In this document: one piece after another, positions 33,523 through 44,750 of the stretch
Layout: each line of letters begins with the position of its first letter
Numbering within the stretch: position 1 is the stretch's first letter
Origin: FEN-1219 sp963713355
Lineage (GTDB): Bacteria > Pseudomonadota > Gammaproteobacteria > Steroidobacterales > Rariloculaceae
DNA: 64,000 nucleotides
NCBI GenBank assembly: GCA_963713355.1
Contig: CAVQLK010000006.1
Span: 558,001-622,000, forward strand
Reading direction: 5' to 3'
Position numbers and translations under genes: made by a program
The notes under the pieces: generated by a model
Databases searched by the model: none
The model's input: the letters and a program-made list of their open reading frames with translations, nothing else
Told to the model about the DNA's origin: nothing

Positions 33523-34869
33523 TCAGCGTGTCGCGAGGGCCACCTTCTTGTACAGCGTCTGCGCGTTACCGGCGGCGTCGTATTTCGCTTTCAGCTGCCG
33601 GTAAGCTGCGCCGTTGTAGAGCGCGTCGAACTCGGCTTCGCCCAAGAAAGACGACGAGTACAGCATCTTGATCCCACCGAGCTCGAAGCATTTGCGGTCG
33701 AGGATCTTCGTGTAGTGATACGGCTCCATGCCCTTCGGCCGCTGCACCTGGCAATAGCAGCCAAGATTGAAATAGAGCTCGTTCGGCGTGATCGGATAGA
33801 GCGTCGGCCGGCGCGGCGCCTTGATCGGCACGGCGGCCCACGGGTATCCGCCGAGGTCGACGTTGTCGATCGCAAACCGGAGCAGCTCCTCGCCGTGGCG
33901 CCACGGCACCTCCCAGTCCTGGATCAACGGCTCCGTGCGGTCGTCGCGAACGCCGAACGTACCGAGCGCCTTGCGCTTCATGGCGACGTACTTCGTATAG
34001 AACGCGGAGTTGCGCCACCGCCGCGGCGCGTACCGGCGGAACAAGTTGTAGAAACCGGTTTCGGGCACATTCCAAAACCAATCCGGGTCGTAACGGAAGA
34101 TGTAGTCGAAGGTCTCCAAATAGATGTCGCGGCGCGTCTCGACGAGGCGGTAGAAAACGCTCCGGCGCACGATGTCGTCGCAGTACGGCACTTTGTCGAC
34201 GAACCGTCCCGTCATGAGGTAGTAGCGGTTGTCGCGGAAGAACAGTCCTTCGACGAACTGTAGGTCCGGCGATTCCGTCGCGACACGCATCGCCTCGAGA
34301 TACTTGGCCGAGTTGCGGAACTTTTCGACATGCAGGTGCACGTAGCGGCCCGCGCGGTGCAGCGCGATCTTCGCGCGCAGGATGTACCCGAGCGTGCCGT
34401 AGGAGTTCGGCAGCGCATCGAACAGGTCCGCATGCTCGTTGTCGGCGCGCGCTGTGACGATTTTGCCGCCGGGCAGCAATACGTCGGCTTCACGCAGCCC
34501 GTCGTGCACGAACCCATAGCGGTAGCAGGTCGATTCGATCCCGATGCCGACCGTGGCGCCACCGACGGTGATGTGCTTGAGCTCGGGCGCGACGAGCGGC
34601 AAGAAACCGTGCTCGAGGCAATAGCGGACGACGGTCTCGTAAGTCGTCAGTCCTTCGACTTCGACAATGCGCGCGGCGCGGTCGAGGCCGAGGACGTGAT
34701 TGAACTCGCCGAGCGACAATCGCCGCACGGCCGTGCCGCGCGGCTGATAGCGGAACAGGTTGGAGATCGTCGACTTCTCGAGCCGAAGCGGGCCCGAGCC
34801 GCTCTGCCAATTACTCGTGAGCCGGGCTGTCTTCTCCGCGTAGGCTTCAGGCGTGGTCGCGATAGACAT
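33523..34869 (-). CDS. FAD-binding oxidoreductase (TmsA/DHCR24-like)
   Basis: A 448-aa flavoprotein of the PCMH/FAD_binding_4 type. The N-terminal FAD domain contains TYETVVRYCLEHGFLPLVAPELKHITVGGATVGIGIESTCYRYGF, lacking an N-terminal His covalent site. The C-terminal part is Tyr/Trp-rich (YDPDWFWNVPETGFYNLFRRYAP). It resembles sterol delta-24 reductases (DHCR24/DIMINUTO) and the flavoproteins paired with methyltransferases in 10-methyl fatty acid synthesis. Its start overlaps the CFA-synthase-type gene by 23 bases, so the two work together. Inferred role: NAD(P)H-dependent reduction of a methylene fatty acyl chain. Confidence 0.8.
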   Translation of the reverse strand: MSIATTPEAYAEKTARLTSNWQSGSGPLRLEKSTISNLFRYQPRGTAVRRLSLGEFNHVLGLDRAARIVEVEGLTTYETVVRYCLEHGFLPLVAPELKHITVGGATVGIGIESTCYRYGFVHDGLREADVLLPGGKIVTARADNEHADLFDALPNSYGTLGYILRAKIALHRAGRYVHLHVEKFRNSAKYLEAMRVATESPDLQFVEGLFFRDNRYYLMTGRFVDKVPYCDDIVRRSVFYRLVETRRDIYLETFDYIFRYDPDWFWNVPETGFYNLFRRYAPRRWRNSAFYTKYVAMKRKALGTFGVRDDRTEPLIQDWEVPWRHGEELLRFAIDNVDLGGYPWAAVPIKAPRRPTLYPITPNELYFNLGCYCQVQRPKGMEPYHYTKILDRKCFELGGIKMLYSSSFLGEAEFDALYNGAAYRQLKAKYDAAGNAQTLYKKVALATR

Positions 34870-36106
34870 GAGCGCGCGTCCACGGAGCGGTCTTCGTGCC
34901 GCTGCGGGCGTAGAGCACCTGGAACAACTGGAGCTTGCCTGCGAGGAACGCCGCAATCGAACCGACGAGATACAGGCGCCAGGCGCGGACGAACGTCTCG
35001 TCGAACATTGTGCGCACGGCGTCGACGTTCTCCTCGTAGCGCTGCAGCCACCATTCGAGCGTCTTAGCGTAGTGGAGGCGGATGTTCTCGACGTCGAGCA
35101 CCGACAGCTTGTTCGGCTCGAAGAGGTCCATCATCTCGCGCAGCGTCGGAGGGTAGGCGCCGGGGAAGATGCGCTTGTCGATCCAGGCGTTCATCGGCGC
35201 CGGGGCGTCGCGGCCGATGCTGTGCACGAGGCCGCGGCCCTCGGGCGTCAGCGCACGGCTCATCAGCGCACCGAGGTCTTTGTAGTTGCCCTTACCGACG
35301 TGCTCGAGCATGCCGATCGAGACGAACGCGTCGTACGTGCCCGTCACATTGCGGTAGTCGTCCTCGACGAACTCGACGAAGCCGTCGAGCTCGAGCTGCT
35401 TCGCCCAGGCACGCGAGTGCGCGATCTGCTCCTTGGAGATGTTGAAGCTGCGGACGCGCACGCCGTAATTCTTGGCCATGAACAAGGCGAACCCGCCCCA
35501 GCCGCCACCGGCCTCGACGACGCGCTCGCCGGCCTTCAGCTCGAGCTTGCGGCAGACGTGATGCATCTTCGCCTGCTGAGCTTGCTCGATCGTCATCGCG
35601 GGATCCGCGAAGTAGGCGCAGGTGTACTGCAGCGCCTCGCGGTCGAGCCAGAGCTTGTAGAAGTCGTTGCCGAGGTCGTAGTGGTGATGGATGTTGCGCT
35701 TCGAGTCCGACAGATCCGGCGCGAGCTTGCGGCTCCGCGCGAGCGCTTGGCCGATCGCCGTGTTCTTGGACGTGTAACGATAGGCCTCGAGCAGCACCGT
35801 CAGCAGGTCGCCGCGCACCTGCACGCGGCCCGAGCTGTACAGGTCGCCGAAGTGAAGATCCGGATTGACGAGCAATTGCCACAGCGCCTTGCGATCGAGA
35901 ATCCGCATGCGCACGGTGCCGTCGCGCGCCGCACCCTCGGGCTCGTCCCATAGCTCGATGCGCACGGGCGAAGGGCCTAGCTTGCTAGTGATCTGGTTTA
36001 CGAGCCAACGGTCGAGACTGCTCGGCTCTTGTCGTCGCGCCGCCGCTTCGTCAAGCCCGTAGCGCGAGTCCGGAACGCCCAACGGCTCCAAACGGGTTCT
36101 ATTCAT
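34847..36106 (-). CDS. CFA-synthase-type fatty acyl methyltransferase (TmsB-like)
   Basis: A 419-aa SAM-dependent methyltransferase of the cyclopropane-fatty-acyl-phospholipid synthase family. The core shows LQYTCAYF, RVVEAGGGWGGFALFMA (motif I; E. coli Cfa has a Cys where this has Gly), ISKEQIAHSRAWA, FVSIGMLEHVG, GLVHSIG and YAKTLEWW. The Cys, Glu, His and Tyr positions that bind bicarbonate in Cfa are therefore present. The gene precedes and overlaps an FAD oxidoreductase, the arrangement of tmsB/tmsA, where the methyltransferase makes 10-methylene acyl chains. A plain cyclopropane synthase is the alternative. Confidence 0.88.
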   Translation of the reverse strand: MNRTRLEPLGVPDSRYGLDEAAARRQEPSSLDRWLVNQITSKLGPSPVRIELWDEPEGAARDGTVRMRILDRKALWQLLVNPDLHFGDLYSSGRVQVRGDLLTVLLEAYRYTSKNTAIGQALARSRKLAPDLSDSKRNIHHHYDLGNDFYKLWLDREALQYTCAYFADPAMTIEQAQQAKMHHVCRKLELKAGERVVEAGGGWGGFALFMAKNYGVRVRSFNISKEQIAHSRAWAKQLELDGFVEFVEDDYRNVTGTYDAFVSIGMLEHVGKGNYKDLGALMSRALTPEGRGLVHSIGRDAPAPMNAWIDKRIFPGAYPPTLREMMDLFEPNKLSVLDVENIRLHYAKTLEWWLQRYEENVDAVRTMFDETFVRAWRLYLVGSIAAFLAGKLQLFQVLYARSGTKTAPWTRAHVYRDHA

Positions 36107-36257
36107 TGTCGATACTCCGCTTGCAACTCCAACATCGCGGGCTGTCTAAGGCCTTGCCGCTCGGTCTCAGGCCGAGTTCGACCCCCTGCGGGATGGGGGC
36201 GCCGGCAGCGTTTCAGTCGCGTAGGTTACTATAGCGGCACGAAATTCGGCAGCCGTC

Positions 36258-37349
36258 ATGGGCGGCAATAGTGTTCCTCCGGTTACGAACATGACTCATA
36301 CCGTCGCTCATTGGCAGACTCAGGCAGCCGTCAAGGACCGGCTCATGCGGCCCTTGCGCGACTTGCGGATCTCCGTCATCGACCGCTGCAACTACCGCTG
36401 CCCGTATTGCATGCCGGCCGAGCTCTTCGGCGAGAACCACAAGTTCTTGCCGCGTGCCCACTGGCTGACGCCCGGAGAGATCAAGCGCGTCGCGAGCGTT
36501 TTCCTGCAGCTCGGGGTGAAGAAGCTCAGGCTCACGGGCGGCGAGCCGCTGCTGCGCCGCGACATCGTCGAGATCGTCGCGGGGCTCGCGGAGCTGCACG
36601 GCGCCGAGGACTTGGCCGTAACGACCAACGGCTCGCGCCTCGCCGAGCACGCGGCGGCCCTCAAGCAGGCGGGCCTGAAGCGCATCACGGTGAGCCTCGA
36701 CAGCATCGACGAGCAGGTATTCCGGGAGATGAACGGCGGCCGCGGCGAGCTCGGCGTCGTCCTCGAAGGCATCGAAGCCGCGCGCGCGGCGGGGTTCCCG
36801 ATCAAGCTGAACACGGTCGTAGAGCGCGGGAAGAACGATCACACGGTGCTCGATCTCGTCGAGCGCTTTCGCGGCACGGGTGTCATCGTGCGCTTCATCG
36901 AGTACATGGACGTCGGCACGGTCAATGGCTGGCAGCCCAAGCAAGTCGTGCCGTCGAAAGAGCTGCTCGCGCGCTTACGCGAGCGCTGGGCACTGTCGCC
37001 GCTGGACCAGAACTATCGCGGCGAGGTCGCGAAACGCTACGCATTCGACGATGGGCAGGGCGAAATCGGCTTCATCTCGTCGGTCAGCGAGCCGTTCTGC
37101 GGCGATTGCCATCGCGCGCGCTTGTCGGCCGACGGCACGGTTTACACCTGCTTGTTCGCGTCGCGTGGCACGGAGCTGCGCACGGCTCTGCGAGCCGGCG
37201 CGAGCGACGCCGACCTCGTGGGGTTGCTGCAAAACGTCTGGCGCAGCCGCACGGATCGCTACAGCGAGATTCGCGGCCGGCTGCTCGAGCACAAGCCCGA
37301 AGGCGTAGAGAAGCCCGATCGCGTCGAGATGTACCGGATGGGCGGCTGA
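36258..37349 (+). CDS. moaA: GTP 3',8-cyclase MoaA
   Basis: Radical-SAM enzyme starting molybdopterin synthesis from GTP (363 aa). The N-terminal cluster motif is DRCNYRCPYC, with LTGGEPLLRRD for SAM binding. The C-terminal second 4Fe-4S site is FCGDCHRARLSADGTVYTCLF, and the protein ends in the essential Gly-Gly. The first ATG is used. An in-frame ATG at 36291 is equally possible, and neither has a clear ribosome site. It heads the moaA-C-D-E operon; the stop overlaps moaC (TGATG). Confidence 0.95.
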   Translation: MGGNSVPPVTNMTHTVAHWQTQAAVKDRLMRPLRDLRISVIDRCNYRCPYCMPAELFGENHKFLPRAHWLTPGEIKRVASVFLQLGVKKLRLTGGEPLLRRDIVEIVAGLAELHGAEDLAVTTNGSRLAEHAAALKQAGLKRITVSLDSIDEQVFREMNGGRGELGVVLEGIEAARAAGFPIKLNTVVERGKNDHTVLDLVERFRGTGVIVRFIEYMDVGTVNGWQPKQVVPSKELLARLRERWALSPLDQNYRGEVAKRYAFDDGQGEIGFISSVSEPFCGDCHRARLSADGTVYTCLFASRGTELRTALRAGASDADLVGLLQNVWRSRTDRYSEIRGRLLEHKPEGVEKPDRVEMYRMGG

Positions 37350-37831
37350 TGTTGTCGCACGTCGATGCTCTGAATCGCCCTACCATGGTCGATGTCGGCG
37401 ACAAGGCCGTCACGACGCGCACTGCGACCGCCCGTGCCGTCGTCGTGTTTCCGCCAGACGTCGTCGTGCGTTCGGGCGAGGCGCTGCGCACGAAGAAAGG
37501 GCCCGTCTTCGATACGGCGATCATCGCCGGCGTCATGGCCGCGAAGCGCACGCACGAGCTGATTCCGTTCTGCCACCCGATCGCGCTCGAGGACTGCAAG
37601 ATCGCGATCGAGTGGGGCGAGGGCAACGAGGTCGTCGTCGAGTGCTCCGTCCGTGCCACGCACAAGACCGGCGTCGAGATGGAGGCGCTGACGGGTGCCG
37701 CGACGGCCGCCTTGACGATCTACGACATGTGCAAGGCGCTCACGCTGGGGCTGGCGATTCGCGAAGTGGTGCTGCTCTCCAAGTCGGGCGGCCAACGCGA
37801 CTACTCGGTGCCCGGCGCGACGACGGCATGA
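37349..37831 (+). CDS. moaC: Cyclic pyranopterin monophosphate synthase MoaC
   Basis: A 160-aa enzyme that completes cyclic pyranopterin monophosphate formation after MoaA. Motifs: NRPTMVDVGDKAVTTRTA, KKGPVFDTAIIAGVMAAKRTHELIPFCHPI, and MEALTGAATAALTIYDMCKAL with the catalytic region. The start overlaps the moaA stop by one base, and its stop overlaps the moaD start (ATGA), so the operon is translationally coupled. Confidence 0.96.
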   Translation: MLSHVDALNRPTMVDVGDKAVTTRTATARAVVVFPPDVVVRSGEALRTKKGPVFDTAIIAGVMAAKRTHELIPFCHPIALEDCKIAIEWGEGNEVVVECSVRATHKTGVEMEALTGAATAALTIYDMCKALTLGLAIREVVLLSKSGGQRDYSVPGATTA

Positions 37832-38073
37832 CGATCGAGATCACGGCCCGCTACTTCGCAGCGTTCCGCGAGCGCGCGGGGCGCGACAGCGAGCGCGTGC
37901 GCACGGACGCCCGCACGGCCGCCGACCTGTACGGCGAGCTCGCGCGCCGGCACGGGTTTGCCGACTCGATGACACGCTGCAAGGTCGCAATCAACGACGA
38001 GCTCGAGGATTGGAATGCCGCGCTGTCGCCCGGCGACGAGGTGCTCTTTTTCCCGCCCGTCGCGGGCGGGTAG
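37828..38073 (+). CDS. moaD: Molybdopterin synthase sulfur carrier subunit MoaD
   Basis: An 81-aa ubiquitin-fold protein ending in PVAGG, the diglycine tail that carries thiocarboxylate sulfur to MoaE. ITARYFAAFRERAG at the start and SPGDEVLFFPPVAGG at the end are typical. It begins within the moaC stop. moaE follows after 5 bases. Confidence 0.95.
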   Translation: MTIEITARYFAAFRERAGRDSERVRTDARTAADLYGELARRHGFADSMTRCKVAINDELEDWNAALSPGDEVLFFPPVAGG

Positions 38074-38078
38074 CTCCC

Positions 38079-38507
38079 ATGTCGTTCAAGATCACGTCTG
38101 CCGTCATCGATCCGGCCGCGCGCAAGCGCGACCTCGAACGCAGCACGGCCGGGGCCTGCGTGACGTTCGAAGGGTGGGTGCGCAACCACAACGACGGCGA
38201 AGCCGTGCAGGCGCTCGAGTACGAGGCCCATCAAGCGATCGCCGAGAAGGAAGGCGCGCGCATCGTCGCCGAGGCCATGACTCGATTCGCGGTCACGGCC
38301 GTGCATTGCGAGCACCGCGTCGGCAAGCTCGCCATCGGCGATTGCGCCGTCTGGGTCGGCGTCAGCGCGGATCATCGCGGCGCGGCGTTCGACGCATGCC
38401 GCTACGTCATCGACGAGACGAAAGCCCGCCTGCCGATCTGGAAGAAAGAGCACTACGCGAGCGGCGCGACCGGCTGGGTCAATTGCGCGACGCGAGCGGC
38501 CGGCTGA
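38079..38507 (+). CDS. moaE: Molybdopterin synthase catalytic subunit MoaE
   Basis: A 142-aa large subunit of MPT synthase, adding two sulfurs to the pyranopterin. Visible motifs are GACVTFEGWVRNHNDGEAVQALEYEAH, HRVGKLAIGDCAVWVGVSADHRGAAFDACRYVIDE and a C-terminal PIWKKEHY with the conserved catalytic lysines. The start is the ATG of MSFKITS, 5 bases after moaD. Confidence 0.95.
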   Translation: MSFKITSAVIDPAARKRDLERSTAGACVTFEGWVRNHNDGEAVQALEYEAHQAIAEKEGARIVAEAMTRFAVTAVHCEHRVGKLAIGDCAVWVGVSADHRGAAFDACRYVIDETKARLPIWKKEHYASGATGWVNCATRAAG

Positions 38508-38647
38508 GCCGTAACGGTTCTCGCACGCGAGCATTCTCGTTTCTGCAAAATGGTACGTAGAGGTTGACGCCACGCAGCGGGTGTAGCGGTGTCGTCGAGG
38601 GTGACCGAGGCTGCGCCGTGGCACGCGTATTGCTGCGTTGCTCCGAG

Positions 38648-39982
38648 ATGCGGATCGGGGTGTTTCTTGCTCTTTTTTATTGTCCCGGCGACGTGCCCGG
38701 CGGCGACCTACTACGTGCGCGACGACGGCAACGACCGCGCGAAGGGCACGTCCGATGCCGCGGCCTGGGCAACCCTGAGAGAGTAAACCGCCATTCCTTC
38801 GCTTCGGGCGACGTCGTTCTGTTTCGCGAGGGCGACCGCTGGCAAGGCAAGCTCGCCGTCGACTGGGCCGGCACGCCTTCGGCGCATGCCGTCGTCGGCG
38901 CGTACTACGTCGAGGACGGAGCGGCCGTAAAGGGGCTTCGCGGTCAGCGCCCCATCATCGAAGGTGCCGGCCGGTATCCGATCGGCGGTATCTATGACGC
39001 GCTCATCACCGTCAACACTCGCGATCGCGTGCGCATCGAGAACCTGGAGATCAGAGGTTCCGAAGGACGCGGAATTGGGTTCAGGCGCTCGCATCATGCC
39101 GAGGTCGTCAACGTCGTCGTCGATGGGGCCTACGTCGACGGCATCCATTTTCTCGATTCGGATTACGGCAGCGTCTCCGGCTCACTGGTGACCCATGCCG
39201 GGTTAGTCTTCCCGCGTGATGGCCGGCGGCACCCTTGGGCTGCTGCGATCACCTTCGTCGATTCCGATTCCGGGCGCGTCGTAGAGACGACAGTGGCCGA
39301 AACCTATGGCGAAGAGATCAACACGAATCATGGGTCGAGAGGAACGCTCATCGAGAACAATCGCGTATTCGCCGCGCGGGCCGTCGGCATCTGCGCGGAT
39401 GCCGCGCCGAATACGACGATCCGCCGCAACATCGTCGTCGGCACGTCGAACCGCGAATTCTGGCGAAACGACGATTCGGTTGGCGCCGGCATCGCCATCA
39501 ACAACGAGAAGTATCACTACCCATCCGGGGGCGGCTCACTGACCGCCGACATCCAATCGAAGGATGTGAAGATCGAGGACAATCTCGTGATCAACACGGC
39601 GTCCGGCATCGCCTTATGGTCGGCGCTGCCGGAGACATCCCATGACAATCTGGTCGTGGCGAACAATACGCTGATCGATAACGGCCGGCAGATTTCCGGG
39701 CTGGGCACGGCCGCCCGGGGTGGCGTGCTCGCCAATAACGTGATGCTCAGCTTGAGCACGGGCACGGCGGACGTCGATTCGGCGAAGCTCTCCGGGATGA
39801 CGGCTCGGAACAACTATTTCAGCAAGGGCGATCCCGGAGGCGAGCTGCGTCACGCCGGCAACCGGTACGACGGCATCGCGCTGAAGAAAAGCTCGGGTTG
39901 GCGCACGATCGACTCGATCGATGATGTCGACTGGGACGATCTCAGGACCATCGCCGGCTCGGCGCGAAAACCGAGTGAGTAA
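38648..39982 (+). pseudogene. Right-handed beta-helix secreted protein, frameshifted
   Basis: Parallel beta-helix (pectate-lyase-like) protein split over two frames. The N-terminal family opening, ATYYVRDDGNDRAKGTSDAAAWATL, is read in one frame and stops at about 38786. The rest, from ERVNRHSFASGDVVLFREGDRW to the stop at 39982, is in another frame. One missing base near 38775 restores continuity. A second slip at the T6 run (38673-38678) would join the signal peptide starting at ATG 38648. The long second part has repeated helix rungs (VRIENLEIRGSEGRGIGF, TLIENNRVFAARAVGI, VKIEDNLVINTASGI, NLVVANNTLIDNGRQI). Function is probably polysaccharide binding or cleavage. It may be intact in the real genome. 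Confidence 0.7.
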
Positions 39983-39985
39983 TCG

Positions 39986-40618
39986 TCATTTCGATCGATG
40001 ACCGCGCCGTAGCCGGGTGGGTCGACCCCTTCCGGCGCCTAGCTCGAGCACGTCGGCCGGCGTGTCGATGTCGAGCGCGGCCTCCGGGATGTCGACCAGC
40101 GTCGATGCCTCCGCGCCGCGAAGCAGCGCCCGCGCGCCTCGATCGCCGCGTAGCGCTTTCAATGCACGCCAGTAGCGCCGCGGTAGCACCGCGGGAACTC
40201 CCGCGCGGTCGCTCGTAACGCGCCGCTGCCGGCAAGCTCGGGCGCAACCGCCACGCGTCGAGCAGGCGTCCGACCGCTTCCGCGCCGACGTGGGGTTGGT
40301 CGACGAGCAAGACCAGCGCGGCTCTTGCGCTGCGTGGAACGGCGGCGAGACCCGCTCGCAGCGACGTCGCCATTCCTTCATGCCAGCGCGGATTCGTGAC
40401 GACGCGCGCGCCGCAACGCGTGCGCCGCAGCACGAGCCTGAGCCGGAGCGTCTCGGCGCCGACGACGACGATCAGCGGCGCGCGGGGCAGGCGGCGCGGG
40501 CGGCTGCGACTGCGTGCAGCAGCAGCGGACGGCCGCGGTAGCGGACCAGCTGTTTCGCGATCCCGAGCCGGCGAGAGCCGCCGGCCGCGAGCAATACGCA
40601 GGCAACGTCGTCGGTCAT
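39986..40618 (-). pseudogene. MobA/MocA-like molybdopterin nucleotidyltransferase, frameshifted
   Basis: NTP-transferase-fold protein related to MocA (CTP:molybdopterin cytidylyltransferase). The pieces lie in three frames. N-terminus: MTDDVACVLLAAGGSRRLG, KQLVRYRGRPLLLHA. Middle: APLIVVVGAE, ARVVTNPRWHEGMATSLRAGL, ALVLLVDQPHVGAEAVGRLL. C-terminus: DRAGVPAVLPRRYW, LRGDRGARALL, ALDIDTPADV. Shifts lie near 40474-40485 and between about 40200 and 40260. All core motifs survive, so recent damage or sequence error is likely. It overlaps no neighbour and continues the molybdenum theme beside moaE and moaB. Confidence 0.72.
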
Positions 40619-40660
40619 CTCGTGGTGCGGAGCGCGTCACGTTGCCACTATACTCATGCC

Positions 40661-41148
40661 GTGACGCAAGTTCGGTTAGGGTTGGCTCACATGGAAGAGG
40701 CGGCGGCGGTCGCCGCGATGTCGCGCCAGCTCATCGAGCACGGTCTCGCCTGGTCGTGGAACGAGGAGCGCGTCGAGCGCTGCTTGCGCAATCGCGATTG
40801 CGTCGTGCTCGCGGCTCGCGATCGGCGCCGCGTCATCGGCTTCGCGATCATGGAGTTCTACGCGATCCACGCGCATCTGAATCTGTTCGCCGTCGAGCCC
40901 GGCTATCAGCGCCAAGGCGTCGGCAGGCAGTTGCTGGAGTGGCTCGAGGCTTCGGCTCGTACCGCCGGCATCTTCAAGGTGCATCTCGAGCTGCGCGCCA
41001 ACAACGATGGCGCGCGCGCTGTTCTACGAGAAGCTCGGGTACCGGTCGGTCGGGTCGGAAGGCCGCCTATTACGACGGCCGCGAGGACGCCGTGCGCATG
41101 ACGCACGATCTGACCGTCACGAGCACGTCTTCCGCGGAACGGCCGTGA
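40661..41148 (+). pseudogene. GNAT N-acetyltransferase, frameshifted
   Basis: Acetyl-CoA-dependent N-acetyltransferase of about 160 aa, starting at GTG 40661. The first 120 residues are intact (GFAIMEFYAIHAHLNLFAVEPGYQRQGVGRQLLEWLE, motif A). The frame then shifts within a GC repeat near 41011-41019 to ALFYEKLGYRSVG, and shifts again near 41045-41062 to AYYDGREDAVRMTHDL. The stop overlaps the moaB GTG. The complete fold is recoverable, so the gene may be functional if the indels are sequence errors. The substrate is unknown; RimI-like by general pattern. Confidence 0.7.
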
Positions 41149-41670
41149 CGGCGAGCGACGCGCGGGATCTGAAGCCGCTGCGCGTGGCCGTGCTGACGGT
41201 GTCCGATACGCGCGACGAAGCCACGGACAAATCCGGCGCGCTGCTCGTCGAGCGGCTGCGTAAGGCGGGTCACTTGCTCGCCGAGAAGGCCATCGTGCGC
41301 GACGACATCTATGCGATTCGCGCGATCGTGTCGCGATGGATCGCCGACCAGCGAGGTCGAAGTCGTCGTCGCCACGGGCGGCACGGGCCTCACGGGCCGC
41401 GACGGCACGCCCGAGGCGATCTCCCCACTGCTCGACAAAGAGATCGGCGGCTTCGGCGAGCTGTTTCGCACGATCTCGTACGAGGAGATCGGCGCGTCGA
41501 GCCTTCAGTCGCGCTGTCTCGCGGGCGTCGCGAACGCCACGTATATCTTCTGTTTGCCGGGATCGTCGGGCGCTTGCGCGACGGGTTGGGACAAACTGAT
41601 CGGCCCACAGCTCGACTCCCGCACGCGGCCCTGCAATCTCGCTGAGCTGATTCCACGGCTCAAGGAATAA
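41145..41670 (+). pseudogene. moaB: Molybdenum cofactor biosynthesis protein MoaB, frameshifted
   Basis: MoaB/Mog-type molybdopterin-binding protein (about 174 aa), which adenylates molybdopterin before MoeA acts. The first part reads PLRVAVLTVSDTRDEATDKSGALLVERLRKAGH. After a one-base slip near 41346-41356 the other frame continues EVEVVVATGGTGLTGRDGTPEAI, FGELFRTISYEEIGASSLQSRC and FCLPGSSGACATGWDKLI. These are the complete MoaB signatures. Its GTG start overlaps the GNAT stop. Confidence 0.8.
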
Positions 41671-41675
41671 GCACG

Positions 41676-42440
41676 ATGGGCGAGCGCGCCGCCGCCGTCG
41701 ACGCGGTCGATACGCCGTCTACCTCCGCCGGAGTCGTCGCACGCGGCAAGCCTACTTCGCGATCGCGTTGCTCGCCGCCGGAATCGTCGCGTGGGGATTC
41801 TCGGAGACCTATTACTCGCAGGCGTTTGCACGAACGGATTTGCCGGCGATCGTGCACGTGCACGCGGCGTATTCTCGATCTGGGTGCTGGTGCTCGTCGC
41901 GCAGGCGGCCGTCGTCGTCGCGGGGAACGTGCGGTTGCACCGGCAGCTCGGCAACGCGGGGATGATCTACGGTGCGATGGTATTCGCGGTCGGCGTCTGG
42001 TCAGTGTCGGCGCGCCGGCGTTGCGTGTGCGCGCGGCTTTCTATCCGCTCGAGGTCGGCGGCGTCATCGCACTCTACAACCTCACCGACATGCTGCTGTT
42101 CGGCGCGTTCCTGATGCTCGCGTTCGCGTACCGGAACCGTCCCGAGTTGCACAAGCGTTGGATCATCGCCGCGACGGCGGCGCTGTGCGGCGCCGCGCTA
42201 GGCCGCGTCGTGCCGGGAAACACGCCGCAGTACCTGTCTATTGTGGCTGTCGCCTCTGCTCGCGATGATCGCCGTTGACCTCGTCACACGCCGGCGCGTG
42301 CATTGGATTCCCGGTCGCAAGCGGCGCTTTGCTCGTCGTCGCCTTCTTCAAGGTGCCACTCTATTCCGCGCCGATCTGGCGCGATCTGGGTGGAGCGTGC
42401 TGCGGCCATTTGTCTGATTGGCGCCGATTGTCTTATGATT
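41676..42440 (+). pseudogene. Multi-pass membrane protein, multiply frameshifted
   Basis: Remains of one integral membrane protein whose helices alternate among the three plus frames: AYFAIALLAAGIVAWGFSETYY, IWVLVLVAQAAVVVAGNVRLHRQLG, MIYGAMVFAVGVWSV, VGGVIALYNLTDMLLFGAFLMLAFAYRNRPELHKRW, LSPLLAMIAVDLVTRRRVH and ALLVVAFFKVPLYSAPIWRD. At least four indels are needed to join them. The HKRW pattern after helix 5 is common in small uncharacterised membrane proteins (DUF2306-like), a weak assignment. The 3' end is uncertain and runs up to the TPP riboswitch. Confidence 0.55.
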
Positions 42441-42451
42441 CCTCGCGCATC

Positions 42452-42545
42452 TGGACCGAGGGGTGGCCGGCGACGGCCTGAGAGATCGACAGCGAAGTCG
42501 ATCAACCCTTTGAACCTGATCCGGTTAGTACCGGCGAAGGGACGG
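42452..42545 (+). promoter_or_regulatory. TPP riboswitch (THI element)
   Basis: Thiamine pyrophosphate aptamer in the leader of the thiamine uptake operon. Conserved blocks are present in order: GAGGGGTG, CTGAGA (42478-42483), ACCCTTTGAACCTGAT (42505-42520), and the P4/P5 hairpin CCGGTTAGTACCGG followed by CGAAGGGA (to 42542). The start codon of the TonB receptor lies 63 bases downstream. A GATCTTCC stretch (42554-42561) can pair imperfectly with the GGAGATC that contains the ribosome site (42597-42603), suggesting translational repression when TPP is bound. That pairing is inference. Confidence 0.95.
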
Positions 42546-42607
42546 GATATTCCGATCTTCCCCGCTCGCTAGTTGAACCGGGTCTCGCTCGTAGAGGAGA
42601 TCCGCGT

Positions 42608-44741
<2,134 letters not shown>

Positions 44742-44750
44742 GAGAGAGGC

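Noticed and set aside
36107..36257. Moco riboswitch upstream of moaA
   Set aside because: The spacer has some hairpin potential, but I could not match the conserved Moco aptamer blocks.
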